In this document: positions 1 through 6,061 of the stretch, piece after piece
How positions within the stretch are numbered: position 1 is the stretch's first letter
Layout of the letters: the number at the start of each line of letters is the position of its first letter
Source: Clostridia bacterium
GTDB taxonomy: Bacteria; Bacillota; Clostridia; Monoglobales; Firm-18
Direction of reading: 5' to 3'
Assembly: GCA_017408205.1 (NCBI GenBank)
Contig: JAFQVC010000001.1
Coordinates: 1-6,061 of the forward strand
DNA length: 6,061 nucleotides
Made by a program: the position numbers and the translations under genes
Notes under the pieces: generated by a model
Told to the model about the DNA's origin: nothing
Databases searched by the model: none
The model's input: the letters and a program-made list of their open reading frames with translations, nothing else

Positions 1-2
1 AT

Positions 3-8
3 CCCTTT
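3..8 (-). promoter_or_regulatory. possible ribosome binding site of a gene beyond the left edge
   Basis: On the minus strand the last bases of the window read AGAAAGGGAT, 14 nt after the rpmG stop codon. The purine run AAAGGG could be a Shine-Dalgarno site for a gene starting just outside the window. In many Firmicutes rpmG is followed by secE and nusG, so secE is a reasonable guess, but no coding sequence of it is visible. Confidence 0.3.
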
Positions 9-22
9 CTAACCAAAATCAA

Positions 23-172
23 TTATTTTGTTTCTTTATGAAGAGTATGCTTTCTGCAAAATCTGCAATACTTGTTCATTTCCAAACGATCAGGGTCATT
101 CTTCTTGTTTTTCATAGTATCGTAATTTCTCTGTTTGCATTCTGTGCATGCCAATGTAATTTTTACTCTCAT
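23..172 (-). CDS. rpmG: 50S ribosomal protein L33 (rpmG), zinc-ribbon form
   Basis: This is a 49-residue protein of the large ribosomal subunit, where L33 sits near the E site. Translation from ATG at 172-170 begins [17 protein letters not shown] and ends in HKETK before a TAA stop at 25-23. The fold is marked by two cysteine pairs, C9-x2-C12 and C36-x2-C39, so this is the zinc-binding (C+) version. The segment around residues 32-42 ([11 protein letters not shown]) is the typical L33 signature, and the length matches the family norm of 49-55 residues. GGAGGT at 185-180 lies 7 nt before the ATG, a near-ideal ribosome binding site. The gene lies downstream of the ABC ATPase on the same strand but has its own promoter in the gap. 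It is easy to miss because it is so short. Confidence 0.96.
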   Translation of the reverse strand: MRVKITLACTECKQRNYDTMKNKKNDPDRLEMNKYCRFCRKHTLHKETK

Positions 173-209
173 TATATATACCTCCATTTAATTGAATACG
201 AACTTTATT

Positions 210-239
210 CCGCACAAAAAAAAAGACCTTTTTACACGG
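210..239 (-). promoter_or_regulatory. possible stem-loop in the rpmG 5' leader
   Basis: In the predicted rpmG transcript, CCGTGTAAAAA (239-229) can pair with TTTTTGTGCGG (220-210) around an 8-nt loop. That gives 11 consecutive pairs, three of them G-U. The stem is mostly A-U and G-U, so its stability is modest. It lies roughly 3 to 32 nt downstream of the expected transcription start and leaves the ribosome binding site free. No known regulatory RNA class is recognised, and chance pairing of an A-run with a T-run is quite possible. Confidence 0.25.
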
Positions 240-248
240 ATACAATTC

Positions 249-277
249 AATATATCACATTTTTATTGGCTTGTCAA
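249..277 (-). promoter_or_regulatory. promoter for rpmG (sigma-A type)
   Basis: On the minus strand a perfect -35 box TTGACA (277-272) and a -10 box TATATT (254-249) are separated by exactly 17 bp. The expected start of transcription is near 242, giving a leader of about 70 nt. The -35 box begins 9 bp after the stop codon of the ABC ATPase, so rpmG can be transcribed independently of that gene. Confidence 0.8.
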
Positions 278-285
278 TACTTTTT

Positions 286-966
286 TTACATATTATTGTC
301 AAAAACCTCAGCAAATTCCCGTGACGAAAAAACCTCATCGGGAGTTCCGTGAGCAAGTATTTTTTTATCAAGTAAAATCACACGGTCAGCATTGGCTTTG
401 ACCTGGCTGTGGCTGTGCGAAACAATTATTATTGTAGTATCATACATTTCTCTGATTTGTGACAACACCTGCCAAAACTGTTCCGTTCCCGCCTTGTCAA
501 CACCCGACACAGGCTCGTCTAAAAGAAGCAAATTAGGTACGGGCACAAGAGCAAGTGCAAGCAACGCTCTTTGAAGTTCTCCCCCTGACAGATTGCACAG
601 TTTTCTGTGAAAAAAGCCGTCTGCATTAACCGCCTTTATTGCTTTTTTTATTTCTTCCGTATCCGAGTTACCGCAACTGTCAAACAAATCTTTTGCTGTG
701 GCAGGGCAATCGCCATCAAACGCAAGTGTCTGGGGCACGTAACCGATAACAGGTGTTGTGTTTCCGTTTTTGCCTACAAAAGAAATTTCCCCTTTGTGCT
801 TCACTTCACCGGTTATTGCTTTTAAAAGTGTGCTTTTTCCTGCACCGTTGCAACCGATTACTGCAGTTATTTCCCCGCAGTGAATATGAATATTGACATT
901 TTCAAGAATTCCATCTACCGATAAATCTTTAATTTTGGTACAGCATAGTGAATCGCATTTTTTCAT
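286..966 (-). CDS. ABC transporter ATP-binding protein, metal-ion (ZnuC/MntB-like) type
   Basis: This is a 226-residue stand-alone nucleotide-binding subunit that would power an importer by ATP hydrolysis on the cytoplasmic face of the membrane. All core motifs are present: Walker A GCNGAGKST (38-46), Q-loop in GYVPQ (Q79), signature LSGGELQ (126-132), Walker B LLLLDEP (146-152), D-loop SGVD (154-157) and the switch histidine H184 in VSHSHS. No transmembrane segment or accessory domain is visible, and the length fits one NBD. The short spacing between Walker A and the Q-loop, GYVPQ and the overall size resemble zinc/manganese ATPases (ZnuC, MntB, AdcC), but substrate cannot be assigned from the NBD alone. 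The ATG at 966-964 is supported by AGGAG at 979-975, 8 nt upstream. No permease or substrate-binding gene is adjacent: rpmG follows and rpsO diverges. Confidence 0.9.
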   Translation of the reverse strand: MKKCDSLCCTKIKDLSVDGILENVNIHIHCGEITAVIGCNGAGKSTLLKAITGEVKHKGEISFVGKNGNTTPVIGYVPQTLAFDGDCPATAKDLFDSCGNSDTEEIKKAIKAVNADGFFHRKLCNLSGGELQRALLALALVPVPNLLLLDEPVSGVDKAGTEQFWQVLSQIREMYDTTIIIVSHSHSQVKANADRVILLDKKILAHGTPDEVFSSREFAEVFDNNM

Positions 967-997
967 ACCGTTAACTCCTATCTCTTCCTTATTTTAT

Positions 998-1026
998 ATT
1001 ATAGCATGCAAAATGTCAATAAAACA
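998..1026 (-). promoter_or_regulatory. promoter for the ABC ATPase gene (extended -10)
   Basis: On the minus strand a perfect -10 TATAAT (1003-998) is directly preceded by TGC (1006-1004), which makes an extended -10. The best 17-bp-spaced -35 is TGTTTT (1026-1021), a weak match that the extended -10 could compensate for. The start of transcription would be near 991, about 25 nt before the ATG. The -10 overlaps one end of a GCATGC palindrome (1004-1009), but no known operator is recognised. Confidence 0.65.
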
Positions 1027-1029
1027 CCC

Positions 1030-1081
1030 TTTAAAAAAATTTAAAAAAGGTATTTACATTTGAGAATTTATGTGTTACAAT
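1030..1081 (+). promoter_or_regulatory. strong promoter for rpsO with phased A-tracts
   Basis: The -35 TTTACA (1053-1058) and -10 TACAAT (1076-1081) are 17 bp apart, and TG at 1073-1074 gives an extended -10. Immediately upstream are two A-tracts, of seven (1033-1039) and six (1043-1048) adenines, starting 10 bp apart. This resembles an UP element or curved DNA contacted by the RNA polymerase alpha subunit, as is common at ribosomal protein promoters. Transcription should start near 1088. Confidence 0.8.
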
Positions 1082-1087
1082 AATAGG

Positions 1088-1169
1088 GCTATCGCTGAGT
1101 TCTGGCGGATAAATCCACATTTACCATTGCTCGGGTTAAGCATAATTAAACGTTGTGGAGGTGAAAAAG
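1088..1169 (+). promoter_or_regulatory. rpsO mRNA leader, candidate S15 autoregulatory structure
   Basis: The leader of about 82 nt can form a helix CTGAGT (1095-1100) with GCTCGG (1129-1134), two of its six pairs being G-U. Inside it is a small hairpin GGA-TAAA-TCC (1107-1116). Two segments can cover the ribosome binding site: TCCAC (1114-1118) with GTGGA (1155-1159), or TTTACC (1120-1125) with GGTGAA (1160-1165). S15 is known to repress its own mRNA in several bacteria by binding leader structures that imitate its 16S rRNA site, and those structures differ between lineages. That this leader does the same is inference from position and pairing; I cannot match it to a described S15 leader class. 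Confidence 0.4.
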
Positions 1170-1433
1170 ATGGACAAAGAATTAAAACAAGAGATTATCA
1201 GTTCTAACAAAAGACACGACACAGACACAGGTTCTCCTGAAGTTCAAATCGCTATTTTAACAGAACGTATTAATCACTTAAACGAACATCTTAAAATCAA
1301 CAAGAAAGACCATCACTCAAGAAGAGGTCTTTTGAAAATGGTTGGTAAAAGAAGAGGTCTTTTAGATTATCTTGCTAAGAAAGATATCGAAAGATACAGA
1401 GAGTTAATCACAAAACTAAACTTAAGAAAGTAA
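1170..1433 (+). CDS. rpsO: 30S ribosomal protein S15
   Basis: This 87-residue protein binds 16S rRNA helices 20-22 early in assembly of the small-subunit platform. The family pattern is clear: [10 protein letters not shown] (21-30), HLNEHLK (36-42) and DHHSRRGLL (47-55). H40, D47 and S50 sit at the positions that contact the helix 22 G-U/G-C motif in characterised S15 proteins. The length agrees with the usual 88-89 residues. The start chosen is ATG at 1170 because GGAGG (1157-1161) lies 8 nt upstream. An in-frame GTG at 1155 would add five residues (MEVKK) but would put that ribosome binding site inside the gene. A terminator hairpin follows, then pnp, the common bacterial rpsO-pnp order. 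Confidence 0.98.
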   Translation: MDKELKQEIISSNKRHDTDTGSPEVQIAILTERINHLNEHLKINKKDHHSRRGLLKMVGKRRGLLDYLAKKDIERYRELITKLNLRK

Positions 1434-1442
1434 GAAACTTCT

Positions 1443-1471
1443 GGGCGTGGCAAAAACCACGCCCGTCTTTT
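1443..1471 (+). terminator. intrinsic terminator or attenuator after rpsO
   Basis: GGGCGTGG (1443-1450) and CCACGCCC (1457-1464) form a perfect 8-bp GC-rich stem with loop CAAAAA, beginning 9 nt after the rpsO stop. The tail GTCTTTTCG has only four consecutive thymines after a GTC, so termination is probably incomplete. That suits partial readthrough into pnp, since no convincing separate pnp promoter is visible. The hairpin would also protect the rpsO mRNA 3' end. Confidence 0.8.
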
Positions 1472-1479
1472 CGAAATTG

Positions 1480-1554
1480 GCAGGTCGGCTGTTAGCAGTT
1501 AATTTTGCTTTTGCATAGTCGAGGGTAAAATTAAGTGCTAAATTGCTTACCTGC
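1480..1554 (+). promoter_or_regulatory. long stem-loop in the pnp leader, possible RNase III/PNPase autoregulation site
   Basis: The two halves of this 75-nt segment pair almost completely. GCAGGT (1480-1485) pairs with ACCTGC (1549-1554), 1487-1489 with 1545-1547, 1492-1497 with 1536-1541, and 1499-1513 with 1520-1534, closing a 6-nt loop CATAGT (1514-1519). By hand count there are about 31 pairs including several G-U, one G-G mismatch and small bulges. The stem ends 11 nt before the AGGAGGT (1566-1572) of pnp. In E. coli and relatives the pnp leader forms a similar long duplex that is cut by RNase III, after which PNPase represses its own synthesis. Position and form suggest a comparable system here; the pairing is seen, the mechanism is inferred. 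Confidence 0.7.
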
Positions 1555-1580
1555 AAAAAAATATCAGGAGGTAAAAAATT

Positions 1581-3677
1581 ATGGCATTTCGTACATTTGA
1601 AACCACAGTTGCCGGAAGACCTTTAAAAGTTGAAACAGGTAAAATGGCACAACTGTCAAACGGCTCTTGCGTAGTTTACTACGGCGACACAGTAGTTATG
1701 ACAAACGTAACTGCAGCAAGTAAACCAAGAGAGGGCGTTGACTTCTTTCCTTTAAGCGTGGATTACGAGGAAAGACTATATTCCGTAGGTAAAATCCCCG
1801 GAAGTTTCCAGAAAAGAGAGGGTAAACCATCAGACAAGGCTATTTTAACAAGCCGTGTAATTGACAGACCCATAAGACCTTTGTTCCCAAAAGACTTAAG
1901 AAATGACGTTTCAGTTGTTTCAACAGTTCTTTCAGTTGAACAGGACAACCTGCCCGAATTTGCAGCGATGACAGGTGTAGGTATTGCTCTTGCAATTTCC
2001 AACATTCCTTTTAACGGACCTGTTGCTTCTGTATATGTTGGCTACGTTGACGGCGAATTTGTAATCAACCCCAACTGCGAACAGAGAGAAAAAAGCACAC
2101 TTAACCTAACAGTATCAGGTACAAAAGAAAAGGTTACAATGATTGAAGCAGGTGCAGACCAGATTGCTGACGACATTATGTTTGACGCAATTATGTTCGG
2201 TCACGAGGAAATCAAACGCCTTTGCGATTTCATTCAGTCAATTGCAGACGAAGTGGGTAAAAAAGAAAAACTTCAGTACGAAGCACACGAAGTTGACGAA
2301 GAACTTTACAATGCAGTAAAAGACTTCGCTATTGATATGGTTAAAGAAGCAATCGATACAGATGACAAAACTGTAAGAGATGCAAATATGCTTGTAGTAC
2401 AGGAAAAATTAGATGCAGAATTTGCTGAAAAATTTGAGTGCTACGAAGAACAGATTGGAGAAGTAATCTACAAACTTCAGAAATATATCGTTAGACGTTG
2501 GCTATTAGATGAAGGCAAACGTGTTGACGGCAGAGACATTAACGAAATAAGACCTCTTGCTTCAGAAGTTGGCTTGTTGCCAAGAACACACGGTAGCGGT
2601 CTGTTCACGAGAGGACAAACTCAGGTATTAACTGTTGCTACACTTGGTGCTTTAGGTGACGTACAGAAACTTGACGGTCTTGATACAGCAGAAGAAACAA
2701 AAAGATATATGCACCACTACAACTTCCCATCATACAGTGTTGGTGAAACAAAACCATCAAGAGGTCCCGGACGTAGAGAAATCGGTCACGGTGCTTTGGC
2801 TGAAAGAGCATTGGAGCCCGTTATTCCGTCAGAAGACGAATTCCCTTATGCAATACGCCTTGTGTCAGAAGTATTATCTTCAAACGGCTCAACTTCACAG
2901 GGAAGTATCTGCGGAAGTACTTTGGCACTTATGGACGCCGGTGTCCCGATTAAAGCACCTGTTGCAGGTATTTCAGTAGGTCTTATCACAGAGGGCGACA
3001 GATTTATGACAATGCTTGACATTCAGGGCGTTGAAGACTTCTACGGCGATATGGACTTTAAAGTTGCAGGTACAAAAGAGGGTATTACTGCTATCCAGAT
3101 GGATATTAAAATTGACGGTTTAACACCTGAAATTATTAAAGAAGCACTTAGAAAAACTAAAGAAGCACGTTTCTTCATCTTAGACGGTGTTATGAAAAAC
3201 GCAATCAGCGAGCCGAGAGAAAACTTGTCAAAATATGCACCGAGAGTTGTTACAATGCATATTGACCCTGAAAAAATCAGAGACGTTATCGGCTCAGGCG
3301 GTAAAGTTATCCAGAAAATCGTTGCAGATACAGGTGTTAAGATTGATATCGAAGATGACGGTAAAGTATCAATTTTGTCAGTTGACGAAGAAGCAGCACA
3401 AAAGGCAATCAACATTATTAACGGCATAGTTAAAGAGCCTGAAGTTGGCGAAGTTTATATGGGTAAAGTAGTAAGAATTATGGACTTCGGTGCATTTGTT
3501 GAAATTTTACCGGGTAAAGACGGTTTGTGCCACATTTCAAAACTTGAAAACAGACGTGTTGAAAAGGTTGAAGATGTTGTGTCAATCGGTGACGAAATCC
3601 TAGTTAAAGTTATTGAAATTGATAAGATGGGCAGAATCAACTTATCAAGAAAAGACGCAATCGAGGATAATGAATAA
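1581..3677 (+). CDS. pnp: polyribonucleotide nucleotidyltransferase (PNPase)
   Basis: PNPase is a homotrimeric 3'-5' exoribonuclease that uses phosphate to release nucleoside diphosphates and can also add tails; it acts in mRNA decay and RNA quality control. At 698 residues it is full length. The order is a first RNase PH core (about 10-140, with [11 protein letters not shown]), an alpha-helical linker (about 145-300), a second RNase PH core (about 310-545), a KH domain with the GxxG loop IGSGGK (570-575), and an S1 domain (about 622-692, with [19 protein letters not shown]). Catalytic residues D486, D492 and K494 in [11 protein letters not shown] are present and fall on the same numbers as in the E. 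coli enzyme. The phosphate-site segment [11 protein letters not shown] lies near 435-445. The ATG follows AGGAGGT (1566-1572) by 8 nt. Expression probably comes mainly from the rpsO promoter. Confidence 0.99.
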   Translation: MAFRTFETTVAGRPLKVETGKMAQLSNGSCVVYYGDTVVMTNVTAASKPREGVDFFPLSVDYEERLYSVGKIPGSFQKREGKPSDKAILTSRVIDRPIRPLFPKDLRNDVSVVSTVLSVEQDNLPEFAAMTGVGIALAISNIPFNGPVASVYVGYVDGEFVINPNCEQREKSTLNLTVSGTKEKVTMIEAGADQIADDIMFDAIMFGHEEIKRLCDFIQSIADEVGKKEKLQYEAHEVDEELYNAVKDFAIDMVKEAIDTDDKTVRDANMLVVQEKLDAEFAEKFECYEEQIGEVIYKLQKYIVRRWLLDEGKRVDGRDINEIRPLASEVGLLPRTHGSGLFTRGQTQVLTVATLGALGDVQKLDGLDTAEETKRYMHHYNFPSYSVGETKPSRGPGRREIGHGALAERALEPVIPSEDEFPYAIRLVSEVLSSNGSTSQGSICGSTLALMDAGVPIKAPVAGISVGLITEGDRFMTMLDIQGVEDFYGDMDFKVAGTKEGITAIQMDIKIDGLTPEIIKEALRKTKEARFFILDGVMKNAISEPRENLSKYAPRVVTMHIDPEKIRDVIGSGGKVIQKIVADTGVKIDIEDDGKVSILSVDEEAAQKAINIINGIVKEPEVGEVYMGKVVRIMDFGAFVEILPGKDGLCHISKLENRRVEKVEDVVSIGDEILVKVIEIDKMGRINLSRKDAIEDNE

Positions 3678-3682
3678 AAATC

Positions 3683-3714
3683 AAATGGCTTACCAATGGT
3701 AAGCCATTTTTGTT
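3683..3714 (+). terminator. intrinsic terminator of pnp
   Basis: AAATGGCTTACC (3683-3694) pairs perfectly with GGTAAGCCATTT (3698-3709) around the 3-nt loop AAT, and the right arm runs into TTTTTGTTTG. It begins 5 nt after the pnp stop codon. A 12-bp stem with a U-rich tail is a strong factor-independent terminator and should end the rpsO-pnp transcription unit. Confidence 0.93.
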
Positions 3715-3747
3715 TGTGTGGTAAGGGATAGGAAAAAAAGAGTCAGA

Positions 3748-3818
3748 ATGAGCAAACTGAACCCGAAGGGGTTACCCGAAGGCGTACAAAGGTACGTCGA
3801 GAGGTGAAGTTTGCTTAT
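3748..3818. other. GC-richer structured intergenic element (candidate small RNA or dispersed repeat)
   Basis: This 71-bp block is about 49% G+C within very AT-rich surroundings. It folds as a branched structure. An 11-bp closing stem (3748-3758 with 3808-3818, one G-U) encloses a hairpin AACCC-GAAG-GGGTT (3760-3773). Beside it is a second, broken arm made of ACC/GGT (3774-3776 with 3803-3805), CGA/TCG (3777-3779 with 3797-3799) and CGTAC/GTACG (3783-3787 with 3792-3796) around loop AAAG. The 9-mer ACCCGAAGG occurs twice (3761-3769 and 3774-3782). It contains no convincing gene and lies after the pnp terminator. A terminator-like hairpin follows 29 nt later, so it could be a short transcript; alternatively it could be a mobile or repetitive palindromic unit. 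I do not recognise it as a named RNA family, and the strand is undetermined. Confidence 0.6.
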
Positions 3819-3846
3819 AGCAAAAAGGTATAAAATCAAAGAAAAT

Positions 3847-3867
3847 GGTCTTATAAAAGACCTTTTT
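3847..3867 (+). terminator. second terminator-like hairpin in the pnp-secA gap
   Basis: GGTCTT (3847-3852) pairs with AAGACC (3857-3862) around loop ATAA and is followed by five thymines. The left flank is A-rich (GAAAAT), so a weaker terminator could also work on the minus strand. No protein gene ends here. It would either terminate a transcript of the 3748-3818 element or stop readthrough from pnp before the secA promoter. Confidence 0.6.
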
Positions 3868-3977
3868 CAACATATACAATAACAATTTTTGAGTTATTAA
3901 TTATTTTTATTCAAGGATTATATTTCCCCCACCTTTTTGCGGTCTGGACTTTTTTTACATCCCTTTTTTAAAAACTG
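3868..3977. other. AT-rich spacer without a recognised feature
   Basis: This stretch between the second hairpin and the secA promoter has no open reading frame with a ribosome binding site. AATAAC (3878-3883) and GTTATT (3893-3898) form a weak inverted repeat with a 9-nt loop. A pyrimidine-rich stretch with several T-runs precedes the promoter. I see no known operator or RNA class. Confidence 0.5.
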
Positions 3978-4006
3978 TTGTATTTTTCACTAATTTATGG
4001 TATCAT
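3978..4006 (+). promoter_or_regulatory. promoter for secA (extended -10)
   Basis: The -35 TTGTAT (3978-3983) and -10 TATCAT (4001-4006) are separated by 17 bp, and TGG directly before the -10 (3998-4000) gives an extended -10. The start of transcription is expected near 4013, leaving a leader of only about 25 nt. secA therefore appears to be transcribed independently of pnp. Confidence 0.7.
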
Positions 4007-4037
4007 ATTAGTAATCATATTAAAGTGGGTGATTTTG

Positions 4038-6061
4038 TTGAAAAATTTAATAAATAAATTATTCGGAAGTTACAGTGAGCGAGAATTAAAGCGGCTTTAT
4101 CCCATTGTTGAGCAAATCAACAAACTGGAGCCAAAGTTTGAAAAACTGTCCGACGCCGAATTACGAAATAAAACTGAAGAATTCAAACAACGCTACATTA
4201 ACGGTGAAACACTTGACAGTATTTTGCCCGAGGCCTTTGCCGTTGTACGTGAGGGCTCAAAACGAATTTTAGGTATGCGCCATTTTGACGTGCAGTTGTT
4301 AGGTGGTATAGTTCTTCACCAGGGCAGAATTTCCGAAATGAAAACAGGTGAGGGTAAAACTTTAGTTGCTACACTTCCTGCATATTTAAATGCTTTAACC
4401 GGTGAAGGTGTTCACATCGTTACTGTTAACGACTACCTTGCAAAACGTGACAGTGAGTGGATGGGCAAACTTTATTCATTCTTAGGTCTTAAAGTTGGTC
4501 TTATTGTCCACGAACTGACAAACGACCAGCGCAGAGAAGCATATAACGCTGACATTACCTATGTTACCAATAACGAACTTGGCTTTGACTATTTAAGAGA
4601 CAATATGGTAATTTTCAAATCAGAAATGGTACAAAGAGGACACGCTTTTGCCATCGTTGACGAAGTTGACAGCATCTTAATTGACGAAGCACGTACTCCC
4701 CTTATCATTTCAGGTATGGGCAGCCAGTCAACAGATATGTATAAACTGGTTGACCATTTTGTCCGTTCCTTAAAACCCCTTGTAATAAAAGAAAGTGATG
4801 ACAAGGTGGATACAGAAGACGTAAATGCAGACTATATTATTGACGAAAAAGCAAAAACTGCCACTCTTACTGCACGGGGTATTCAGAAAGCAGAAAGTAA
4901 TTTTGGTATTGAAAACCTTTCAGATCCTGAGAATATAAAACTCTCGCATCATATAAATCAGGCAATCCGTGCACACGGAATTATGCACAGAGACAAAGAC
5001 TATATGGTAAAAGACGGTCAGGTTTTAATTGTTGACGAATTTACAGGAAGAGTTATGCCGGGCAGACGTTACAGCGACGGACTTCATCAGGCAATTGAAT
5101 CAAAAGAAAACGTTAAAGTAGAAAGAGAAAGTGTGACACTTGCTACAATTACTTTCCAGAACTTCTTCCGCCTCTACAAAAAACTTTCAGGTATGACAGG
5201 TACGGCGCTTACTGAAGAAGACGAGTTCCGTGCAATTTATAACCTTGACGTAGTTGAAATACCTACTAACAGACCAATAAAAAGGATCGACCACACAGAC
5301 CTTGTTTATAAAAACACAAGAGGCAAGTTGAATGCCATTGTTGAGCAGATTATAGAATGTAACAAAAAAGGTCAGCCCGTACTGGTAGGTACAGTTACCA
5401 TTGACAAATCGGAAGAACTTTCAGCACTTCTAAAAAAACGTGGCATTAAGCACGAAGTTCTAAATGCCAAATTCCACGAAAAAGAAGCACAGATAGTTGC
5501 TCAGGCAGGTAAAAAAGGTGCAGTAACCATTGCTACAAATATGGCAGGTCGTGGTACCGACATTATGCTTGGCGGTAACGCCGAATATATGGCTAAAGCA
5601 AAAATGGAGAAAATGGGCTTTGAGCCACGTCTTATTGTAGAAGCAACAGGGCACGGCGATACAACAGATGAAGAAATCATCAATGCAAGAAACACCTATA
5701 ACGAACTGTATAAACAGTTTAAAGACGAAATAGAAACTGAAAGACAGGAAGTTATAGAAGCGGGCGGTCTTTACATTTTAGGTACAGAACGACACGAAAG
5801 CAGACGAATTGACAACCAGTTAAGAGGCCGAAGCGGACGTCAGGGAGATGTGGGCGAATCCAAGTTTTTCCTCTCTTTACAGGACGATTTGATGAGAATA
5901 TTCGGCTCAGACAGAACACAAATGCTGGTTGATGCCCTTAATTTAGACGAAAATCAGCCAATCGAAGCAAAAATACTTGCAAATACTATAGAGAATGCTC
6001 AAAAACGAGTTGAGGGCAGAAACTTTGACTCAAGAAAACATGTCCTTCAATATGACGACAT
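4038..6061 (+). CDS. secA: preprotein translocase ATPase SecA (5' part, cut by window edge)
   Basis: SecA is the ATP-driven motor that pushes unfolded preproteins through the SecYEG channel. The frame stays open from 4038 to the edge, giving 674 whole codons of a protein usually 800-900 residues long. The N-terminus [18 protein letters not shown] is typical. Visible motifs are Walker A MKTGEGKT (101-108), Walker [15 protein letters not shown] (from 208), the preprotein-crosslinking domain (roughly 220-360), [14 protein letters not shown] (from 501) and the arginine-finger motif [11 protein letters not shown] (594-604). The last residues read LQYDD, the start of the helical scaffold; the helical wing and any C-terminal zinc-binding tail lie outside. 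The start is uncertain. TTG at 4038 sits behind GGTGAT (4028-4033), and TTG at 4035 and GTG at 4029 are also in frame. No ATG is available nearby, so a non-ATG start is likely. Confidence 0.97.
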   Translation, partial: MKNLINKLFGSYSERELKRLYPIVEQINKLEPKFEKLSDAELRNKTEEFKQRYINGETLDSILPEAFAVVREGSKRILGMRHFDVQLLGGIVLHQGRISEMKTGEGKTLVATLPAYLNALTGEGVHIVTVNDYLAKRDSEWMGKLYSFLGLKVGLIVHELTNDQRREAYNADITYVTNNELGFDYLRDNMVIFKSEMVQRGHAFAIVDEVDSILIDEARTPLIISGMGSQSTDMYKLVDHFVRSLKPLVIKESDDKVDTEDVNADYIIDEKAKTATLTARGIQKAESNFGIENLSDPENIKLSHHINQAIRAHGIMHRDKDYMVKDGQVLIVDEFTGRVMPGRRYSDGLHQAIESKENVKVERESVTLATITFQNFFRLYKKLSGMTGTALTEEDEFRAIYNLDVVEIPTNRPIKRIDHTDLVYKNTRGKLNAIVEQIIECNKKGQPVLVGTVTIDKSEELSALLKKRGIKHEVLNAKFHEKEAQIVAQAGKKGAVTIATNMAGRGTDIMLGGNAEYMAKAKMEKMGFEPRLIVEATGHGDTTDEEIINARNTYNELYKQFKDEIETERQEVIEAGGLYILGTERHESRRIDNQLRGRSGRQGDVGESKFFLSLQDDLMRIFGSDRTQMLVDALNLDENQPIEAKILANTIENAQKRVEGRNFDSRKHVLQYDD

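Noticed and set aside
38..352. Plus-strand open frame of 104 codons
   Set aside because: It lies opposite rpmG, its leader and promoter, and the end of the ATPase gene. It has no ribosome binding site, and its composition is that of a reverse-complement shadow.
1014..1019. Perfect minus-strand TTGACA upstream of the ATPase gene
   Set aside because: It is only 10 bp from the TATAAT at 1003-998, too close to act with it as a -35 box. The extended -10 explains the promoter better.
1155..1169. GTG start that would lengthen S15 by five residues
   Set aside because: The extra codons consist of the ribosome binding site itself, and the family begins at the ATG at 1170.
1477..1505. TTGGCA (1477-1482) with TAATTT (1500-1505) as a separate pnp promoter
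   Set aside because: The spacing is right but the -10 matches consensus at only about three positions, and the sequence is already explained as part of the leader duplex.
3041..3427. Minus-strand open frame of 128 codons inside pnp
   Set aside because: It is antisense to the conserved second RNase PH and KH coding region, with no ribosome binding site or recognisable protein features.
3730..3830. Structured element as an insertion with target-site duplication
   Set aside because: Both flanks contain A-runs but no exact direct repeat long enough to be a target duplication, and there is no transposase gene.
5460..5695. Two overlapping minus-strand frames inside secA
   Set aside because: Both are opposite conserved SecA motor sequence and show no start signals; they are shadows.
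1..6061. CRISPR array, tRNA or rRNA genes, phage genes, toxin-antitoxin or defence genes
   Set aside because: No regularly spaced repeats, tRNA-like cloverleaf with CCA end or rRNA signatures were seen, and the coding sequences are all assigned to housekeeping families or the ABC ATPase.

Overview
The window reads as ordinary, housekeeping-dense chromosome from a low-GC Gram-positive bacterium, most likely a Clostridia-class (Bacillota) species. The grounds are AT-rich DNA, strong AGGAGG-type ribosome binding sites, TTGACA/TATAAT-type promoters (several with an extended -10), a short four-cysteine L33, a single-domain S15 followed by polynucleotide phosphorylase, and a SecA with a Firmicutes-like N-terminus. 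The species cannot be named from the sequence alone.

Layout. On the minus strand, reading leftwards from about 1020, is an ABC-type ATPase resembling the metal-ion (ZnuC/MntB) group (286-966). It is followed by a short, easily missed gene for ribosomal protein L33, rpmG (23-172), which has its own consensus promoter just past the ATPase stop. A possible ribosome binding site for the next gene lies at the left edge. On the plus strand, a strong promoter preceded by phased A-tracts drives rpsO (S15, 1170-1433) behind an 82-nt leader with possible pairing to the ribosome binding site. A terminator hairpin follows rpsO, then a long stem-loop of about 31 base pairs directly before the pnp ribosome binding site, then pnp (1581-3677) and a strong terminator. 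The 360-bp gap before the next gene holds a compact GC-richer structured element (3748-3818), a second terminator-like hairpin (3847-3867), AT-rich DNA with nothing recognised, and a good promoter for secA. secA starts at a TTG codon near 4038 and runs off the right edge.

How the genes relate. rpsO and pnp form the classic ribosome/RNA-decay pair. The hairpins between them suggest that pnp depends on readthrough past the rpsO terminator and on processing of its own leader, as is known for pnp in enterobacteria. rpmG and secA belong to translation and protein export. The ATPase is the odd member: its membrane and binding-protein partners are not in the window.

No novel protein system is visible. 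The most interesting parts are non-coding: the pnp leader duplex, the structured element between pnp and secA, and the rpsO leader.
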